Positions 42,996 to 55,360 of a DNA stretch of 64,000 nt are shown piece by piece. Source of the DNA: Cognatundibacterium rivi (GTDB lineage: Bacteria > Pseudomonadota > Gammaproteobacteria > Burkholderiales > Burkholderiaceae_D); assembly GCF_018139565.1 (NCBI RefSeq), contig NZ_JAGSPK010000001.1, forward strand, positions 434,001 to 498,000. The letters are read 5' to 3'. A model generated the notes under the pieces. That model had not been told where the DNA came from. It saw nothing but the letters and a program-made list of their open reading frames with translations, and did no database searches. Numbering within the stretch: position 1 is the first letter of the stretch; each line of letters begins with the position of its first letter. The translations under genes were made by a program, and so were the position numbers.

Positions 42996-43379
42996 ATGTC
43001 TAATCATTCCGTACAAACAGTAAGTACCTCCAATGACAAATATAAAGTCATTCTGGCTGGTGCTGCAGTCGTTTCTGGAATTGCTGCTTTTTACATTCTC
43101 GCTGGTCAGTCGACTTGGGTTCGTGTTATTGCACTTCTTGCGGGATTAGCTATTGCGGTTGGTCTGCTTGCGATTTCCGAAGTTGGTCGTAATTTTTTTG
43201 ATTTCGCAAAAGAATCTGTTCGTGAAACAAAAAAGGTTGTCTGGCCTACGCGCAAAGAAGCCGGTCAGATTACGGCAGTGGTGTTTGGTTTTGTATTGGT
43301 CATGGCGATCTTTCTCTGGGGGACGGATAAGTTTCTCGAGTTTGTGCTGTATGACCTAATTCTTGGATGGAAAAAATAA
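42996..43379 (+). CDS. secE: Preprotein translocase subunit SecE
   Basis: A 127-residue SecE, a part of the SecYEG channel. Three hydrophobic segments are visible (about residues 18-35, 40-58 and 95-118), and the conserved cytoplasmic helix reads [22 protein letters not shown]. It is the long, three-helix type found in E. coli. Its stop codon overlaps the nusG start by one base. Confidence 0.96.
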   Translation: MSNHSVQTVSTSNDKYKVILAGAAVVSGIAAFYILAGQSTWVRVIALLAGLAIAVGLLAISEVGRNFFDFAKESVRETKKVVWPTRKEAGQITAVVFGFVLVMAIFLWGTDKFLEFVLYDLILGWKK

Positions 43380-43972
43380 TGAACGATAACATTCAGGAAA
43401 ACGAGCAAGGTACAGCACCTGAGGTGTCTGTACCTAAAAGCGCTAAAAGATGGTATGCAGTTCATGCCTACTCAGGCATGGAAAAAAGTGTCCACCGTGC
43501 TCTGGTGGAGCGTATTGAGCGCGCTGAAATGCAGGACCTGTTCGGTCGCATTCTTGTGCCAACAGAAGAAGTAATTGAAGTTCGCAATGGTCGTAAAGTA
43601 GTGACTGAGCGCCGTTTATTTCCAAGCTATGTGTTCGTTGAGATGGATATGACGGACGACACATGGCATCTGGTGAAGAATACCAGTAAAGTAACTGGCT
43701 TTATTGGCGGTAAGTCGAATAAGCCTGCGCCGATTCCTCAGCATGAAGTAGATAAAATTCTGCAGCAAATGCAGGATGGCGTTGAGAAGCCAAGACCAAA
43801 AGTATTGTATGAAGTTGGTGAGGTTGTGCGTATTAAGGAAGGTCCGTTCACTGATTTTAATGGAAACGTTGAAGAAGTGAATTACGAGAAATCCAAAGTG
43901 CGTGTAACAGTGACGATTTTCGGTCGTGCTACACCAGTTGAGTTGGAATTTGCTCAGGTTGAAAAAGTCTGA
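43379..43972 (+). CDS. nusG: Transcription antitermination factor NusG
   Basis: A 197-residue NusG, which binds RNA polymerase and couples it to ribosomes or Rho. The NGN domain begins [16 protein letters not shown] (about residue 23), and the C-terminal KOW domain contains [23 protein letters not shown]. The N-terminus is about 15 residues longer than in E. coli. I take the ATG at 43379, which overlaps the secE stop by one base; the ATG-less extension at 43367 lies in secE. Confidence 0.97.
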   Translation: MNDNIQENEQGTAPEVSVPKSAKRWYAVHAYSGMEKSVHRALVERIERAEMQDLFGRILVPTEEVIEVRNGRKVVTERRLFPSYVFVEMDMTDDTWHLVKNTSKVTGFIGGKSNKPAPIPQHEVDKILQQMQDGVEKPRPKVLYEVGEVVRIKEGPFTDFNGNVEEVNYEKSKVRVTVTIFGRATPVELEFAQVEKV

Positions 43973-44095
43973 GAATAGCAGTCGTTGATCAGTACGAAAA
44001 AAAAGCAATTTTTTGAAACTGAGAAGTAAGCAGAGGAGCCTGGCTTAGTGAATAGCCTTGTCAGGCGCTAACACTCAATTAATGAAGGAGCCAAC

Positions 44096-44527
44096 ATGGC
44101 AAAGAAAATTATTGGTTTTATCAAGCTGCAAGTGCCAGCTGGTAAAGCAAATCCATCCCCACCAATCGGTCCAGCTCTGGGTCAACGTGGTTTGAACATC
44201 ATGGAATTCTGTAAAGCATTTAATGCGCAGACTCAAGGTGTTGAGCCAGGTATGCCAATTCCTGTCGTGATCACTGCATTTGCAGATAAGTCTTTCACTT
44301 TCGTGATGAAGACTCCTCCAGCAACTTACATGATCAAAAAAGCTGCAGGTATCACTAAAGGTTCAGCTAAGCCTCACACTGATAAAGTTGGTAGCATCAC
44401 ACGTAAGCAAGCTGAAGAGATCGCGACTACTAAGCGCGCAGATCTGACAGCAGCCGATATGGACGCAGCAGTGCGTACTATCGCTGGTTCCGCTCGCTCT
44501 ATGGGCATCACGGTGGAGGGTCTGTAA
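44096..44527 (+). CDS. rplK: 50S ribosomal protein L11
   Basis: A 143-residue L11, part of the GTPase-associated centre. Begins [31 protein letters not shown], the invariant N-terminus. A GAAGGAG site precedes the ATG. The 123-bp leader contains GCCTG/CAGGC arms (about 44037-44068) that may form the L1 repressor site expected before rplK; this is an inference. The stop overlaps the rplA start by one base. Confidence 0.98.
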   Translation: MAKKIIGFIKLQVPAGKANPSPPIGPALGQRGLNIMEFCKAFNAQTQGVEPGMPIPVVITAFADKSFTFVMKTPPATYMIKKAAGITKGSAKPHTDKVGSITRKQAEEIATTKRADLTAADMDAAVRTIAGSARSMGITVEGL

Positions 44528-45219
44528 TGGCTAAGTTATCTAAAAAAGCAAAGTTGCTCGCAACTAAAGTAGATCGTCTGAAAGTGTATCCATTTGACAA
44601 TGCTATCGCGTTGATCAAAGAATGCGCTACTGCAAAATTCAACGAATCTATCGACGTTTCTGTGCAACTCGGCGTTGATCCTAAGAAGTCTGACCAAGTT
44701 GTTCGCGGTGCAGTTGTATTGCCAGCTGGTACAGGTAAAACAGTACGTGTAGCGGTATTCGCACAAGGCGCAAAAGCTGAAGAAGCTAAAGCAGCAGGTG
44801 CAGATATCGTTGGTATGGAAGATTTGGCAGAACGCGTTAAAGCTGGCGATATGCCATTTGACGTTGTGATCGCATCTCCAGATACTATGCGTATCGTTGG
44901 TACTTTGGGTCAGGTTCTGGGGCCACGCGGCCTGATGCCAAATCCAAAAGTTGGTACTGTGACTCCTGACGTTGCGACAGCAGTTAAAAATGCTAAAGCA
45001 GGTCAAGTGCAATACCGTACAGACAAAGCAGGTATCATTCACACCACTATCGGCCGTAAGTCTTTTGCCGATGGCGATCTGAAATCCAACCTGGTTGCGC
45101 TGATCGATGCACTGAACAAAGCTAAACCAGCGACAAGCAAAGGTGTTTATCTGCGTAAGATTTCTATCTCATCTACGATGGGTGCGGGCGTACGCGTTGA
45201 TCACGCTAATCTCGGTTAA
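44527..45219 (+). CDS. rplA: 50S ribosomal protein L1
   Basis: A 230-residue L1, a stalk protein and usually the translational repressor of the rplK-rplA unit. The family signature is [22 protein letters not shown]. Full length; start coupled to rplK by a TAATG overlap. Confidence 0.98.
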   Translation: MAKLSKKAKLLATKVDRLKVYPFDNAIALIKECATAKFNESIDVSVQLGVDPKKSDQVVRGAVVLPAGTGKTVRVAVFAQGAKAEEAKAAGADIVGMEDLAERVKAGDMPFDVVIASPDTMRIVGTLGQVLGPRGLMPNPKVGTVTPDVATAVKNAKAGQVQYRTDKAGIIHTTIGRKSFADGDLKSNLVALIDALNKAKPATSKGVYLRKISISSTMGAGVRVDHANLG

Positions 45220-45232
45220 GTAAAAAATTAAG

Positions 45233-45500
45233 TCCTCATGCTGTATTGCATGAGGCGTATCTTTGGGCTGGATATTTTGAGTAATCAGGATATCCAGAGT
45301 GTCAAAGACCGTTGGGCTTGTTACTTTGTTTCAAGTTAAACATCTGCAAAGCAATTTGCAGAACCCAACGCAGATGGTGTACCCGAACAAGTTTTGTAGT
45401 GATTACTGGTCCCCCAGTGAAACTCCTAACTTCGGACGCCGTGTTCGAAACGATGTGAGGGAAGTGCATCATCCTGATGTGCAGACTGAATATCATTAAT
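45233..45500 (+). promoter_or_regulatory. L10 leader RNA before rplJ
   Basis: The 292-bp rplA-rplJ gap holds two strong hairpins (CCTCATGC/GCATGAGG at 45233-45254 and CTGGATAT/ATATCCAG at about 45268-45297). A long-range pair CGTTGGG/CCCAACG (45310-45316 and about 45364-45370) follows. This arrangement and position match the leader bound by the L10-L12 complex for autoregulation. There may also be a promoter here, which I cannot place. Confidence 0.7.
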
Positions 45501-45511
45501 GGAGGTTGACC

Positions 45512-46009
45512 GTGAGTCTCAATCTGAATGACAAAAAAGCCGTCGTCGCTGAAGTCTCTGCAAAAGTAGCAACTGCTCAGACTATCGTCGTGGCTGAATA
45601 TCGTGGCATCCAGGTCGGTCATTTGACGCAATTGCGTGCTAACGCACGTGCTCAAGGCGTATACATGCGCGTGTTGAAAAACACACTCGCACGTCGCGCT
45701 GTTGAGGGAACTGCATTTGCCAGCCTCGCTTCTGAAATGACCGGTCCGTTGATCTACGCGATCTCGGAAGATGCTGTTGCTGCTGCTAAAGTCGTTCAAG
45801 ACTTTGCAAAAAGCAATGACAAACTGGTTATCAAAGCGGGTAACTATGCAGGCAAATCGCTGGATAAAGCTGGCGTTGTTGCATTGGCAAGCATCCCAAG
45901 CCGCGAAGTATTGTTGGCGCAAGTCGTAGGTATGATGCAGGCTCCTGTATCTGCTTTCGCACGTGCTCTGGCAGCCGTGGCAGCAAAGAAAGAAGCAGAA
46001 GCTGCTTAA
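45512..46009 (+). CDS. rplJ: 50S ribosomal protein L10
   Basis: A 165-residue L10, the base of the L7/L12 stalk. The GTG at 45512 is 6 bp after GGAGG; the TTG at 45506 touches that site and is unlikely. The sequence begins [15 protein letters not shown] and contains [23 protein letters not shown] and [14 protein letters not shown]. It has an Ala-rich C-terminus typical of the family. Confidence 0.97.
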   Translation: MSLNLNDKKAVVAEVSAKVATAQTIVVAEYRGIQVGHLTQLRANARAQGVYMRVLKNTLARRAVEGTAFASLASEMTGPLIYAISEDAVAAAKVVQDFAKSNDKLVIKAGNYAGKSLDKAGVVALASIPSREVLLAQVVGMMQAPVSAFARALAAVAAKKEAEAA

Positions 46010-46066
46010 TGCAGTAATGTTTCCGTCAAATACCGTATCAATGTAATTAATTAATTGGAGTTTCAA

Positions 46067-46441
46067 ATGGCAATTAGCAAAGACGATATCCTGGAAGCCG
46101 TAGGCGCGATGTCCGTAATGGACCTGAACGATCTGGTTAAAGCTTTCGAAGAAAAATTTGGTGTGTCCGCTGCTGCAGTTGCAGCTGGTCCTGCTGCTGG
46201 CGGCGGTGCTGCTGCAGCTGCTGAAGAACAAACAGAATTCAACGTAATTCTGGCTGAAGTTGGCGCGAACAAAGTTGGCGTCATTAAAGCAGTTCGTGAA
46301 ATCACAGGTCTGGGCTTGAAAGAAGCTAAAGATCTGGTTGATGGCGCACCTAAAGCAGTTAAAGAAGGTGTTGCTAAAGCTGACGCTGAAGCCGCTAAGA
46401 AAAAGCTTGAAGAAGCTGGCGCTAAAGTCGACGTTAAGTAA
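46067..46441 (+). CDS. rplL: 50S ribosomal protein L7/L12
   Basis: A 124-residue L7/L12: N-terminal dimerisation segment ([33 protein letters not shown]), Ala/Gly-rich hinge, and C-terminal domain with [27 protein letters not shown]. The ATG at 46067 follows TTGGAG. It is the most acidic protein of the block and sits directly before the rpoB leader. Confidence 0.98.
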   Translation: MAISKDDILEAVGAMSVMDLNDLVKAFEEKFGVSAAAVAAGPAAGGGAAAAAEEQTEFNVILAEVGANKVGVIKAVREITGLGLKEAKDLVDGAPKAVKEGVAKADAEAAKKKLEEAGAKVDVK

Positions 46442-46452
46442 TACAGTATTAA

Positions 46453-46512
46453 GGCAAATCTACGGATTTGCCGAAGTCAAAGGCAGGAATCCTCTCGAAA
46501 GAGAGGGTTCCT
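46453..46512 (+). promoter_or_regulatory. Two hairpins between rplL and rpoB
   Basis: GGCAAATC-TACG-GATTTGCC (46453-46472) is a perfect stem with a TACG tetraloop. AGGAATCCTCTC-GAAA-GAGAGGGTTCCT (46485-46512) is a 12-bp stem with one G-T pair and a GAAA tetraloop, followed by CTTTGGCTTCTTT. In E. coli this gap holds a partial terminator and an RNase III site, and these may be equivalents. Confidence 0.75.
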
Positions 46513-46656
46513 CTTTGGCTTCTTTGTCGTTCAGGGTTGTTTAGCTGTTTATTAAGACCGAGGGCTGAGACTTGAGGTTTTTTGTCGCAGAGTTGAATTA
46601 ATATTGTGACAGGAATCCTGAATTCTCCATCCTTCCTTGTCACTCACGGAGTGTCC

Positions 46657-49600
46657 ATGCACTACTCATTTACTGAGAAGAAGCGTATTCGTAAATCTTT
46701 TGCGAAGCGCGCCAACGTCCACAACGTTCCGTTCTTATTGGCGACTCAAATCGAGTCGTACCAAAGCTTTTTACAAGAAGACAGAACAGCGGCAAACCGC
46801 AAAAATGAGGGCTTGCAGTCAGCCTTCACTTCGATTTTTCCTATCGTTTCACACAATGGATTCGCTCGTCTCGAATTCTTATCCTATGTTTTAGGTGATC
46901 CTGCTTTTGACGTCAAGGAATGTCAATTGCGTGGTCTTACCTATGCTTCACCATTGCGTGCGAAAGTACGCCTGGTGATCCTGGATAAAGAATCGCCGAC
47001 GAAGCCTGTCGTTAAAGAAATGAAAGAACAGGAAGTCTACATGGGCGAATTGCCCTTGATGACGACCACGGGTTCTTTTGTTGTTAACGGTACCGAGCGT
47101 GTGATTGTTTCCCAGTTGCATCGTTCGCCAGGTGTGTTCTTTGAACATGATCGCGGCAAAACGCATTCTTCAGGTAAGTTGTTGTTCTCGGCACGTATCA
47201 TTCCTTACCGTGGTTCATGGCTGGATTTCGAGTTTGACCCGAAAGATATCCTGTTCTTCCGTATTGACCGTCGCCGTAAGATGCCTGTGACGATTTTGTT
47301 GCGCGCTATTGGCATGAGCAACGAACAAATCCTGGCAAACTTCTTTGTTTTCGATAACTTCAATCTGCATGCTGATGGTGCGGAAATGGAATTTGTCGCT
47401 GAACGTTTGCGTGGCGAAGTTGCTCGTTTTGATATCGCTGATAAGTCCGGCAAAGTGATTGTTGCCAAGGATAAGCGTATCAATGCCAAGCATGTACGTG
47501 AAATCGAGGCGGGTGGAATCAAGCATATTTCTGTACCAGAGGATTATCTGCTCGGTCGCGTATTGGCGAAAAATATTATCGATGCAGATACTGGTGAAGT
47601 GATTGCGAATGCCAACGATGAGTTGACAGAGGAATTGCTGGCGCGTTTGCGCGATGCACGTGTGACAGATATTCAGACTCTGTACACAAATGATCTGGAT
47701 CAGGGCGCTTATATTTCTCAGACTCTGCGTACTGACGATACTTCCGATCAGATGGCTGCCCGTGTTGCGATTTATCGCATGATGCGCCCTGGCGAACCTC
47801 CGACAGAAGATTCCGTTGAAGCATTGTTCAATGGTTTGTTCTACAGCGAAGACCGCTATGATCTGTCCGCAGTCGGCCGCATGAAGTTCAACCGCCGTAT
47901 TGGTCGTGATGAACTGACAGGTGCGATGACACTGTCGAACGAAGATGTGTTGGCCGTGATCAAGATTCTGGTTGAACTGCGCAATGGTCGCGGTGAAGTC
48001 GATGATATCGATCACTTGGGTAATCGTCGTGTACGGTGCGTTGGTGAATTGGCTGAGAATCAGTTCCGCGCTGGTCTGGTCCGCGTTGAACGTGCAGTGA
48101 AAGAGCGTCTGGGTCAGGCTGAAGCCGATAACCTGATGCCGCACGATCTGATCAATTCCAAGCCTATCTCTGCAGCGATTCGTGAGTTCTTCGGTTCTTC
48201 ACAATTGTCCCAGTTTATGGATCAGACCAACCCATTGTCCGAGATCACGCACAAGCGTCGTATCTCCGCACTGGGACCTGGTGGTTTGACACGTGAACGT
48301 GCCGGCTTTGAAGTCCGCGATGTGCATCCAACTCACTATGGCCGTGTTTGCCCGATTGAAACTCCTGAGGGACCAAACATTGGTCTGATCAACTCGCTGG
48401 CTTTGTATGCGCGTTTGAACGAATATGGCTTCCTGGAAACGCCGTACCGTAAGGTTGTTGACAGTAAAATCACCAACCAGATCGATTACCTGTCTGCGAT
48501 TGAAGAAGGTCGTTACATCATCGCTCAGGCGAATGCGACGATTGACGGCGAAGGCAAACTGATTGATGAACTGGTCTCTGCCCGTGAAGCTGGCGAAACG
48601 ATCCTGGTATCCCCAGAACGTATCCAATACATGGACGTGGCAACTGGTCAGGTCGTATCTGTGGCGGCATCGCTGATTCCGTTCCTCGAACACGATGATG
48701 CGAACCGTGCGTTGATGGGTGCCAACATGCAACGTCAGGCGGTTCCTTGCTTGCGTCCGGAAAAAGCATTTGTTGGTACAGGTATCGAACGTACCGTGGC
48801 AGTTGACTCCGGTACAACAGTTCAGGCACTGCGTGGCGGTAAAGTTGATTACATCGATGCGGGTCGTATCGTTATTCGTGTGAATGATGCTGAAGCACAG
48901 GCTGGTGAAGTCGGTGTGGATATTTACAACCTCATCAAATACACACGTTCTAACCAAAATACAAATATCAACCAACGTCCTATCGTTAAAGTCGGTGACG
49001 TGGTTGCTAAAGGCGACGTACTGGCTGACGGCGCATCGACAGATATGGGTGAGCTGGCTCTTGGTCAGAACATGCTGGTCGCGTTTATGCCATGGAACGG
49101 TTATAACTTCGAAGATTCGATCCTGATCTCTGAAAAAGTTGTTGCTGATGATCGCTACACATCGATTCATATCGAAGAGTTGTCGGTTGTTGCCCGTGAT
49201 ACGAAGCTGGGTGCCGAAGAAATCACACGTGATATCTCGAATCTGGCAGAAAACCAACTGGCTCGTCTGGATGAGTCCGGTATCGTCTACATCGGTGCTG
49301 AAGTAACAGCCGGTGATACTCTGGTCGGTAAAGTGACACCAAAAGGTGAAACTCAGCTGACACCGGAAGAAAAACTGTTGCGTGCGATTTTCGGTGAGAA
49401 AGCATCTGACGTTAAAGATACATCGTTGCGCGTGCCTTCAGGCATGGTAGGTACAGTCATCGACGTGCAAGTGTTCACTCGCGAAGGCATCCAACGCGAC
49501 AAACGTGCACAGCAAATTATCGATGATGAATTGAAGCGTTATCGCCTCGATCTGAACGATCAGTTGCGTATTGTTGAAGGCGATGCGTTTGAACGTCTGG

Positions 49601-50763
49601 AACGTATGCTTGATGGTAAGATTGCCGACGGTGGCCCTGCCAAGTTGGCAAAAGGCACGAAACTGACCAAAGAATATCTGGCAAGTATCGACAAGTACCA
49701 CTGGTTCGATATTCGTCTGGCATCGGATGAAGCAGCGAATGCGCTGGTCGCAATCAAAGATTCTATCGCTGAGAAACGTCACCAGTTTGATCTGGCTTTC
49801 GAAGAAAAACGGACCAAATTGACGCAAGGCGATGAATTGCCGCCAGGCGTACAAAAAATGGTGAAGGTCTATCTGGCTGTTAAACGTCGCCTGCAACCTG
49901 GTGACAAAATGGCGGGTCGTCACGGTAACAAGGGTGTGGTTTCCCGTATCGTGCCTATCGAAGATATGCCATATATGGCCGATGGTACTCCTGCAGACAT
50001 CGTGTTGAACCCATTGGGTGTTCCATCACGTATGAACGTGGGTCAGGTTCTGGAAGTGCATCTGGGTTGGGCCGCAAAAGGTCTGGGCTTGCGTATCGGC
50101 GAAATGCTGAAGGCAAAAGCCAAGGTCGAAGAGCTGCGCGAGTTCCTGAAAAAGATTTACAACGAATCCGGCAAAACAGAAGATCTGGACAGCTTCACAG
50201 ATACAGAAATTCTGGAATTGACGAATAACCTGAAAAACGGTGTGCCGTTTGCGACGCCAGTGTTTGACGGTGCGGATGAAGAAGAAATTCGTCGTATGCT
50301 GGATCTGGCTTTCCCTGACCATATCGCTCAGCATCTCGGTATGACACCATCGAAGAACCAGGTTACTTTGTACGATGGCCGTACCGGTGAAGCGTTTGAA
50401 CGTAAAGTCACACTGGGTTACATGCATATGTTGAAGCTGCATCATCTGGTTGATGATAAAATGCATGCCCGTTCGACTGGTCCTTACTCTCTGGTGACTC
50501 AGCAGCCACTGGGCGGTAAAGCACAGTTCGGTGGTCAGCGTTTCGGTGAGATGGAGGTTTGGGCTCTCGAAGCATACGGCGCGTCTTATGTCTTGCAAGA
50601 GATGTTGACCGTCAAGTCCGATGACGTGAATGGCCGTACCAAAGTGTACGAAAATCTCGTTAAAGGCGATCACGTGATCGATGCAGGTATGCCGGAATCG
50701 TTCAACGTTCTGGTGAAAGAGATCCGCTCTCTGGGTATCGATATCGATCTCGAACGCGATTAA
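46657..50763 (+). CDS. rpoB: RNA polymerase beta subunit
   Basis: A 1368-residue beta subunit. The chosen start, [18 protein letters not shown] at 46657, is the normal N-terminus in this group and follows CGGAG; the frame begins 17 codons earlier. The rifampicin-region sequence [25 protein letters not shown] looks wild type at the common resistance positions (Asp516, His526 and Ser531 equivalents as Asp, His and Arg-Arg-Ile-Ser context). [13 protein letters not shown] and the C-terminal [24 protein letters not shown] are conserved. No insertion or break is seen. Confidence 0.99.
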   Translation: MHYSFTEKKRIRKSFAKRANVHNVPFLLATQIESYQSFLQEDRTAANRKNEGLQSAFTSIFPIVSHNGFARLEFLSYVLGDPAFDVKECQLRGLTYASPLRAKVRLVILDKESPTKPVVKEMKEQEVYMGELPLMTTTGSFVVNGTERVIVSQLHRSPGVFFEHDRGKTHSSGKLLFSARIIPYRGSWLDFEFDPKDILFFRIDRRRKMPVTILLRAIGMSNEQILANFFVFDNFNLHADGAEMEFVAERLRGEVARFDIADKSGKVIVAKDKRINAKHVREIEAGGIKHISVPEDYLLGRVLAKNIIDADTGEVIANANDELTEELLARLRDARVTDIQTLYTNDLDQGAYISQTLRTDDTSDQMAARVAIYRMMRPGEPPTEDSVEALFNGLFYSEDRYDLSAVGRMKFNRRIGRDELTGAMTLSNEDVLAVIKILVELRNGRGEVDDIDHLGNRRVRCVGELAENQFRAGLVRVERAVKERLGQAEADNLMPHDLINSKPISAAIREFFGSSQLSQFMDQTNPLSEITHKRRISALGPGGLTRERAGFEVRDVHPTHYGRVCPIETPEGPNIGLINSLALYARLNEYGFLETPYRKVVDSKITNQIDYLSAIEEGRYIIAQANATIDGEGKLIDELVSAREAGETILVSPERIQYMDVATGQVVSVAASLIPFLEHDDANRALMGANMQRQAVPCLRPEKAFVGTGIERTVAVDSGTTVQALRGGKVDYIDAGRIVIRVNDAEAQAGEVGVDIYNLIKYTRSNQNTNINQRPIVKVGDVVAKGDVLADGASTDMGELALGQNMLVAFMPWNGYNFEDSILISEKVVADDRYTSIHIEELSVVARDTKLGAEEITRDISNLAENQLARLDESGIVYIGAEVTAGDTLVGKVTPKGETQLTPEEKLLRAIFGEKASDVKDTSLRVPSGMVGTVIDVQVFTREGIQRDKRAQQIIDDELKRYRLDLNDQLRIVEGDAFERLERMLDGKIADGGPAKLAKGTKLTKEYLASIDKYHWFDIRLASDEAANALVAIKDSIAEKRHQFDLAFEEKRTKLTQGDELPPGVQKMVKVYLAVKRRLQPGDKMAGRHGNKGVVSRIVPIEDMPYMADGTPADIVLNPLGVPSRMNVGQVLEVHLGWAAKGLGLRIGEMLKAKAKVEELREFLKKIYNESGKTEDLDSFTDTEILELTNNLKNGVPFATPVFDGADEEEIRRMLDLAFPDHIAQHLGMTPSKNQVTLYDGRTGEAFERKVTLGYMHMLKLHHLVDDKMHARSTGPYSLVTQQPLGGKAQFGGQRFGEMEVWALEAYGASYVLQEMLTVKSDDVNGRTKVYENLVKGDHVIDAGMPESFNVLVKEIRSLGIDIDLERD

Positions 50764-50786
50764 TTGTAATTAAGTAGTAAAACCAT

Positions 50787-50807
50787 CGCCCGAACGAGTT
50801 TCGGGCG
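50787..50807 (+). other. Hairpin in the rpoB-rpoC gap
   Basis: CGCCCGAA and TTCGGGCG form an 8-bp stem with a 5-nt loop and no T run. The rpoB-rpoC gap is 230 bp, longer than in many bacteria, and holds no gene. The hairpin may be a processing or stability element. Confidence 0.6.
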
Positions 50808-50993
50808 TTGGTCATTCAGCTAGCCAGCAGTTTGGAAGCGAGTTCGTTCCCGGTATGAGCGGAACCAGTGTCGACAGACCTGGCTCTCCCGCTGATGCGA
50901 ACAGGGTAAGGCGAAAGACCTTCTGTTGCAGCACCATTCAGCCACCAAGCGTGAATTTCAAAGTAAATTGCGCGCTTCACTGGAGTGATATAC

Positions 50994-53900
50994 ATGAAAG
51001 CCCTGCTCGATCTATTCAAGCAAGTCCAACCTAACGAACAATTCGACGCGATCAAAATTGGTCTGGCGTCTCCTGAAAAAATTCGTTCCTGGTCCTACGG
51101 CGAAGTTAAAAAGCCGGAAACCATTAACTACCGTACTTTCAAGCCTGAGCGCGACGGTTTGTTCTGCGCCAAAATTTTTGGACCAATCAAAGATTACGAA
51201 TGCCTGTGCGGTAAATACAAACGCCTGAAGCACCGTGGCGTGATTTGCGAAAAGTGCGGCGTTGAAGTCACACTGGCGAAAGTGCGTCGTGAACGCATGG
51301 GTCACATTGAACTGGCGTCGCCAACAGCGCACATCTGGTTCCTGAAATCTCTGCCATCCCGTCTGGGTATGGTGCTCGACATGACATTGCGCGATATCGA
51401 ACGCGTTTTGTATTTTGAAGCATACGTTGTGACCGATCCTGGCATGACGCCGCTGAAAAAATGCCAGATCATGTCGGAAGACGACTATGCTGCTAAATAC
51501 GAAGAATACGGCGATGAATTCACCGCATTCATGGGGGCAGAAGGTATCCGTGAATTGCTGCGTTCGATTGATATCGACCGTGACGCTGAAACTTTACGTG
51601 TTGAACTCAAAGAGTCCAAATCTGAAGCCAAGATCAAGAAATATGCAAAACGTCTGAAAGTGCTCGAAGCGTTCCAACGTTCCGGTATCAAACCAGACTG
51701 GATGATCATGGAAGTGTTGCCAGTGTTGCCGCCAGAGCTGCGCCCATTGGTACCGCTGGATGGTGGTCGCTTTGCGACTTCCGATCTGAATGATCTGTAT
51801 CGCCGCGTGATTAACCGTAATAACCGTTTGAAGCGCCTGATGGAATTGCGCGCTCCGGAAATCATTACGCGTAATGAAAAGCGTATGTTGCAAGAAGCGG
51901 TCGATTCATTGTTAGACAATGGTCGTCGCGGTAAAGCAATGACTGGTGCGAACAAGCGTCCATTGAAATCTCTGGCTGAGATGATCAAAGGTAAGGGCGG
52001 TCGTTTCCGTCAGAACTTGCTGGGTAAGCGCGTCGATTACTCTGGTCGTTCCGTTATCGTGGTTGGTCCGCAACTGAAATTGCATCAATGTGGTCTGCCA
52101 AAATTGATGGCCTTGGAACTGTTCAAACCTTTCATTTTCAATAAACTGGAATTGATGGGTCTGGCAACAACGATCAAGGCAGCGAAAAAACTGGTTGAAA
52201 TTCAAGAGCCAGTCGTCTGGGATATCCTGGAAGAAGTGATCCGCGAACATCCGATTATGCTGAACCGTGCGCCAACTTTGCACCGTTTGGGTATTCAGGC
52301 GTTTGAACCAGTCTTGATCGAAGGTAAAGCGATCCAGTTGCATCCACTCGTCTGCGCGGCTTTCAATGCCGACTTCGACGGTGACCAGATGGCGGTTCAC
52401 GTTCCTTTGTCTATCGAAGCGCAAATGGAAGCCCGCACACTGATGCTGGCGTCTAACAATATTCTGTTCCCATCCAATGGCGAACCGTCTATCGTGCCTT
52501 CTCAGGATATCGTGTTGGGTCTGTACTACGCGTCTCGCGAAGCCATTAACGGCAAAGGCGAAGGCATGATGTTCCCTGACGTTTCAGAAGCGATCCGCGC
52601 CTGGGACAACAAGGAAGTCGAGCTGGCTACCCGTGTGACTGTCCGTATTACTGAATATCCGAAAGATCCGGCAACTGGTGAATTCGTTAAAACGATCAAA
52701 CGTTACGAAACCACAGTTGGTCGTGCGATTTTGTCAGAAATTCTGCCAAAAGGTTTGCCATTCACCGTGCTGAACCGCGCGTTGAAGAAAAAAGAAATTT
52801 CCAAACTGATCGATACGTCATTCCGTAAGTGCGGCCTGCGCGCTACCGTTGTGTTCGCCGATCAACTGATGCAAATGGGTTTCCGCCTCGCGACACGCGC
52901 CGGTATATCTATCTGTATCGACGATATGTTGGTACCACCACAAAAAGTAACTTTGCTGGCAGCGGCTGAGCACGAAGTTAAACAGATCGAGCAGCAATAT
53001 GCGTCTGGCCTGGTGACTGCGGGTGAGCGTTACAATAAAGTGGTCGATATCTGGGGTAAAACCGGTGATGAAGTCGGTAAGGCCATGATGGAACAACTGA
53101 AAGTTGAACCAGTCACACGCCGCGACGGCACCGTTGGTACACAAGAATCGTTTAACGCGATTTACATGATGGCCGACTCCGGTGCGCGTGGTTCTGCTGC
53201 GCAGATTCGTCAGTTGGCCGGTATGCGTGGTCTGATGGCGAAACCGGATGGCTCGATTATCGAAACACCGATTACGGCGAACTTCCGCGAAGGTCTGAAC
53301 GTTCTGCAGTACTTTATTTCCACTCACGGTGCGCGTAAAGGTCTGGCTGATACGGCATTGAAGACAGCGAACTCCGGTTACCTGACACGTCGTCTGGTTG
53401 ACGTGACACAGGATCTGGTCGTGGTTGAAGACGATTGCGGTACAAGCAATGGTTCTTCCATGAAAGCGCTGGTCGAAGGCGGTGAAGTTAACGTGCCTCT
53501 GCGCGACCTGATCCTGGGTCGTGTTTCTGCCAACGATATCGTGAATCCTGAAACACAGGAAACACTGTACGAAGCAGGTACTTTGCTGGATGAAGTTGCA
53601 GTTGAACGTATCGAAGCACTGGGCATTGATGAAGTGAAAGTACGCACACCACTGACTTGTGACACGCGTTACGGTCTGTGCGCAATGTGTTATGGACGTG
53701 ATCTGGGTCGCGGTATGATGGTGAATGCTGGTGAAGCAGTCGGTGTTATCGCTGCGCAGTCCATCGGTGAACCAGGTACCCAGTTGACGATGCGTACGTT
53801 CCACATCGGTGGTGCAGCGTCCCGTGCAGCAGTCGCATCTTCTGTTGAGGCAAAATCCAACGGTACGATTCGCTTCACAGCGACGATGCGTTATGTGACG

Positions 53901-55223
53901 AACGGCAAAGGCGATCAGATCGTGATTTCCCGTTCTGGCGAAGTGTTGATCACGGACGATCATGGTCGTGAACGTGAACGCCATAAAGTACCTTACGGTG
54001 CCACGCTGATCGTAAAAGACGGCATGGTGATCAAAGCTGGTACAGCACTGGCAACATGGGATCCGCTGACACGTCCTATCATTACCGAATACACCGGTAC
54101 TGTGAAGTTCGAAAACGTTGAAGAAGGCGTGACTGTTGCGAAACAGGTTGATGAAGTAACTGGCTTGTCCACTCTGGTGGCAATCGATGCGAAACGTCGT
54201 GGTAGCGCTGCTGGTAAGTCTTTGCGCCCACAAGTGAAACTGTTGAACGAGCAAGGTGAAGAGGTCAAGATCTCTGGTACCGAGCACGCAGTGACGATCG
54301 GCTTCCAGGTTGGTGCGCTGATTACCGTGAAAGACGGTCAGCAAGTACACGTTGGTGAGGTTCTGGCGCGTATCCCGACTGAATCACAAAAAACCCGTGA
54401 TATTACCGGTGGTCTGCCACGCGTTGCTGAGCTGTTCGAAGCACGTTCACCAAAAGACGCTGGTATGCTGGCGGAAGTGACTGGTACCGTTGCGTTTGGT
54501 AAAGAAACCAAAGGTAAGCAACGTCTGGAAATCACCGACATGGACGGTGAGAAACACGAGTTCCTGATCACCAAAGATAAACAAGTCCTGGTGCATGACG
54601 GTCAGGTTGTGAATAAAGGTGAGATGATTGTTGACGGCCCAGCCGATCCACAAGACATCCTGCGTTTGCTGGGTATCGAAGCGCTGGCACGTTACATCGT
54701 TGACGAAGTGCAGGACGTTTACCGCTTGCAAGGCGTGAAGATCAATGACAAGCACATTGAAGTGATTGTGCGTCAGATGTTGCGTCGTGTGGTTGTGGTT
54801 AATCCAGGCGATGCGAACTACATCGTTGGTGAACAAGTTGAACGTTCTGACCTGTTAGGTGAAAACGATCGCGTGGTCGCTGCTGGCGGTATTCCTGCAA
54901 CGTATGAAAATATCTTGCTGGGTATTACCAAAGCGTCTCTGTCGACCGATTCCTTCATTTCGGCAGCGTCCTTCCAGGAAACAACCCGCGTTCTGACAGA
55001 AGCAGCGATCATGGGCAAGAAAGATACCCTGCGCGGCTTGAAAGAAAACGTGATTGTTGGTCGTCTGATTCCTGCCGGTACCGGTCTGGCATTCCACCGC
55101 GCCCGCAAGTTGAAAGAAACATGGGAAGCGGATGAACGTCACGCTTTGCTGGAAGCAGAAAAAGCAGTTTTTGCTCCAGCACCAGAAGCAACAACGACGG
55201 ATGTACATGAAGGCGACGCGTAA
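50994..55223 (+). CDS. rpoC: RNA polymerase beta-prime subunit
   Basis: A 1409-residue beta-prime subunit. The N-terminal zinc site is [23 protein letters not shown], the catalytic metal loop is [14 protein letters not shown], and the second zinc site is near [17 protein letters not shown]. The bridge helix/trigger-loop region ([25 protein letters not shown]) is intact. The ATG at 50994 follows TGGAG; a start three codons earlier is possible. Ends at a strong terminator. Confidence 0.99.
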   Translation: MKALLDLFKQVQPNEQFDAIKIGLASPEKIRSWSYGEVKKPETINYRTFKPERDGLFCAKIFGPIKDYECLCGKYKRLKHRGVICEKCGVEVTLAKVRRERMGHIELASPTAHIWFLKSLPSRLGMVLDMTLRDIERVLYFEAYVVTDPGMTPLKKCQIMSEDDYAAKYEEYGDEFTAFMGAEGIRELLRSIDIDRDAETLRVELKESKSEAKIKKYAKRLKVLEAFQRSGIKPDWMIMEVLPVLPPELRPLVPLDGGRFATSDLNDLYRRVINRNNRLKRLMELRAPEIITRNEKRMLQEAVDSLLDNGRRGKAMTGANKRPLKSLAEMIKGKGGRFRQNLLGKRVDYSGRSVIVVGPQLKLHQCGLPKLMALELFKPFIFNKLELMGLATTIKAAKKLVEIQEPVVWDILEEVIREHPIMLNRAPTLHRLGIQAFEPVLIEGKAIQLHPLVCAAFNADFDGDQMAVHVPLSIEAQMEARTLMLASNNILFPSNGEPSIVPSQDIVLGLYYASREAINGKGEGMMFPDVSEAIRAWDNKEVELATRVTVRITEYPKDPATGEFVKTIKRYETTVGRAILSEILPKGLPFTVLNRALKKKEISKLIDTSFRKCGLRATVVFADQLMQMGFRLATRAGISICIDDMLVPPQKVTLLAAAEHEVKQIEQQYASGLVTAGERYNKVVDIWGKTGDEVGKAMMEQLKVEPVTRRDGTVGTQESFNAIYMMADSGARGSAAQIRQLAGMRGLMAKPDGSIIETPITANFREGLNVLQYFISTHGARKGLADTALKTANSGYLTRRLVDVTQDLVVVEDDCGTSNGSSMKALVEGGEVNVPLRDLILGRVSANDIVNPETQETLYEAGTLLDEVAVERIEALGIDEVKVRTPLTCDTRYGLCAMCYGRDLGRGMMVNAGEAVGVIAAQSIGEPGTQLTMRTFHIGGAASRAAVASSVEAKSNGTIRFTATMRYVTNGKGDQIVISRSGEVLITDDHGRERERHKVPYGATLIVKDGMVIKAGTALATWDPLTRPIITEYTGTVKFENVEEGVTVAKQVDEVTGLSTLVAIDAKRRGSAAGKSLRPQVKLLNEQGEEVKISGTEHAVTIGFQVGALITVKDGQQVHVGEVLARIPTESQKTRDITGGLPRVAELFEARSPKDAGMLAEVTGTVAFGKETKGKQRLEITDMDGEKHEFLITKDKQVLVHDGQVVNKGEMIVDGPADPQDILRLLGIEALARYIVDEVQDVYRLQGVKINDKHIEVIVRQMLRRVVVVNPGDANYIVGEQVERSDLLGENDRVVAAGGIPATYENILLGITKASLSTDSFISAASFQETTRVLTEAAIMGKKDTLRGLKENVIVGRLIPAGTGLAFHRARKLKETWEADERHALLEAEKAVFAPAPEATTTDVHEGDA

Positions 55224-55240
55224 GCCTAGCTGATAGTATA

Positions 55241-55279
55241 AAAACGGCACCGAAGCTTAGTCTCCGGTGCCGTTTTTTT
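55241..55279 (+). terminator. Terminator of the rpoBC operon
   Basis: AAAACGGCACCG and CGGTGCCGTTTT flank an 11-nt loop, followed by T7. It ends the tRNA/tuf/ribosomal/rpoBC block. Confidence 0.93.
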
Positions 55280-55360
55280 ATAGAGAACGAGATTCAGCAC
55301 AGCTCCTCGCAGCGTCAGCTGTTACTGCAATCTTTAAATTTTTACGACGAATACAGACTC

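Noticed and set aside
45302..46231. Minus-strand frame of 309 codons across the rplJ-rplL region
   Set aside because: Antisense to rplJ and rplL and to the L10 leader; composition is typical of a shadow frame.
47215..48144. Long minus-strand frames across rpoB (also 48199-49257) and rpoC (52818-54350)
   Set aside because: They lie antisense to highly conserved rpoB/rpoC sequence and are His/Thr/Gln/Cys-rich shadows produced by the biased codon use of the real genes.
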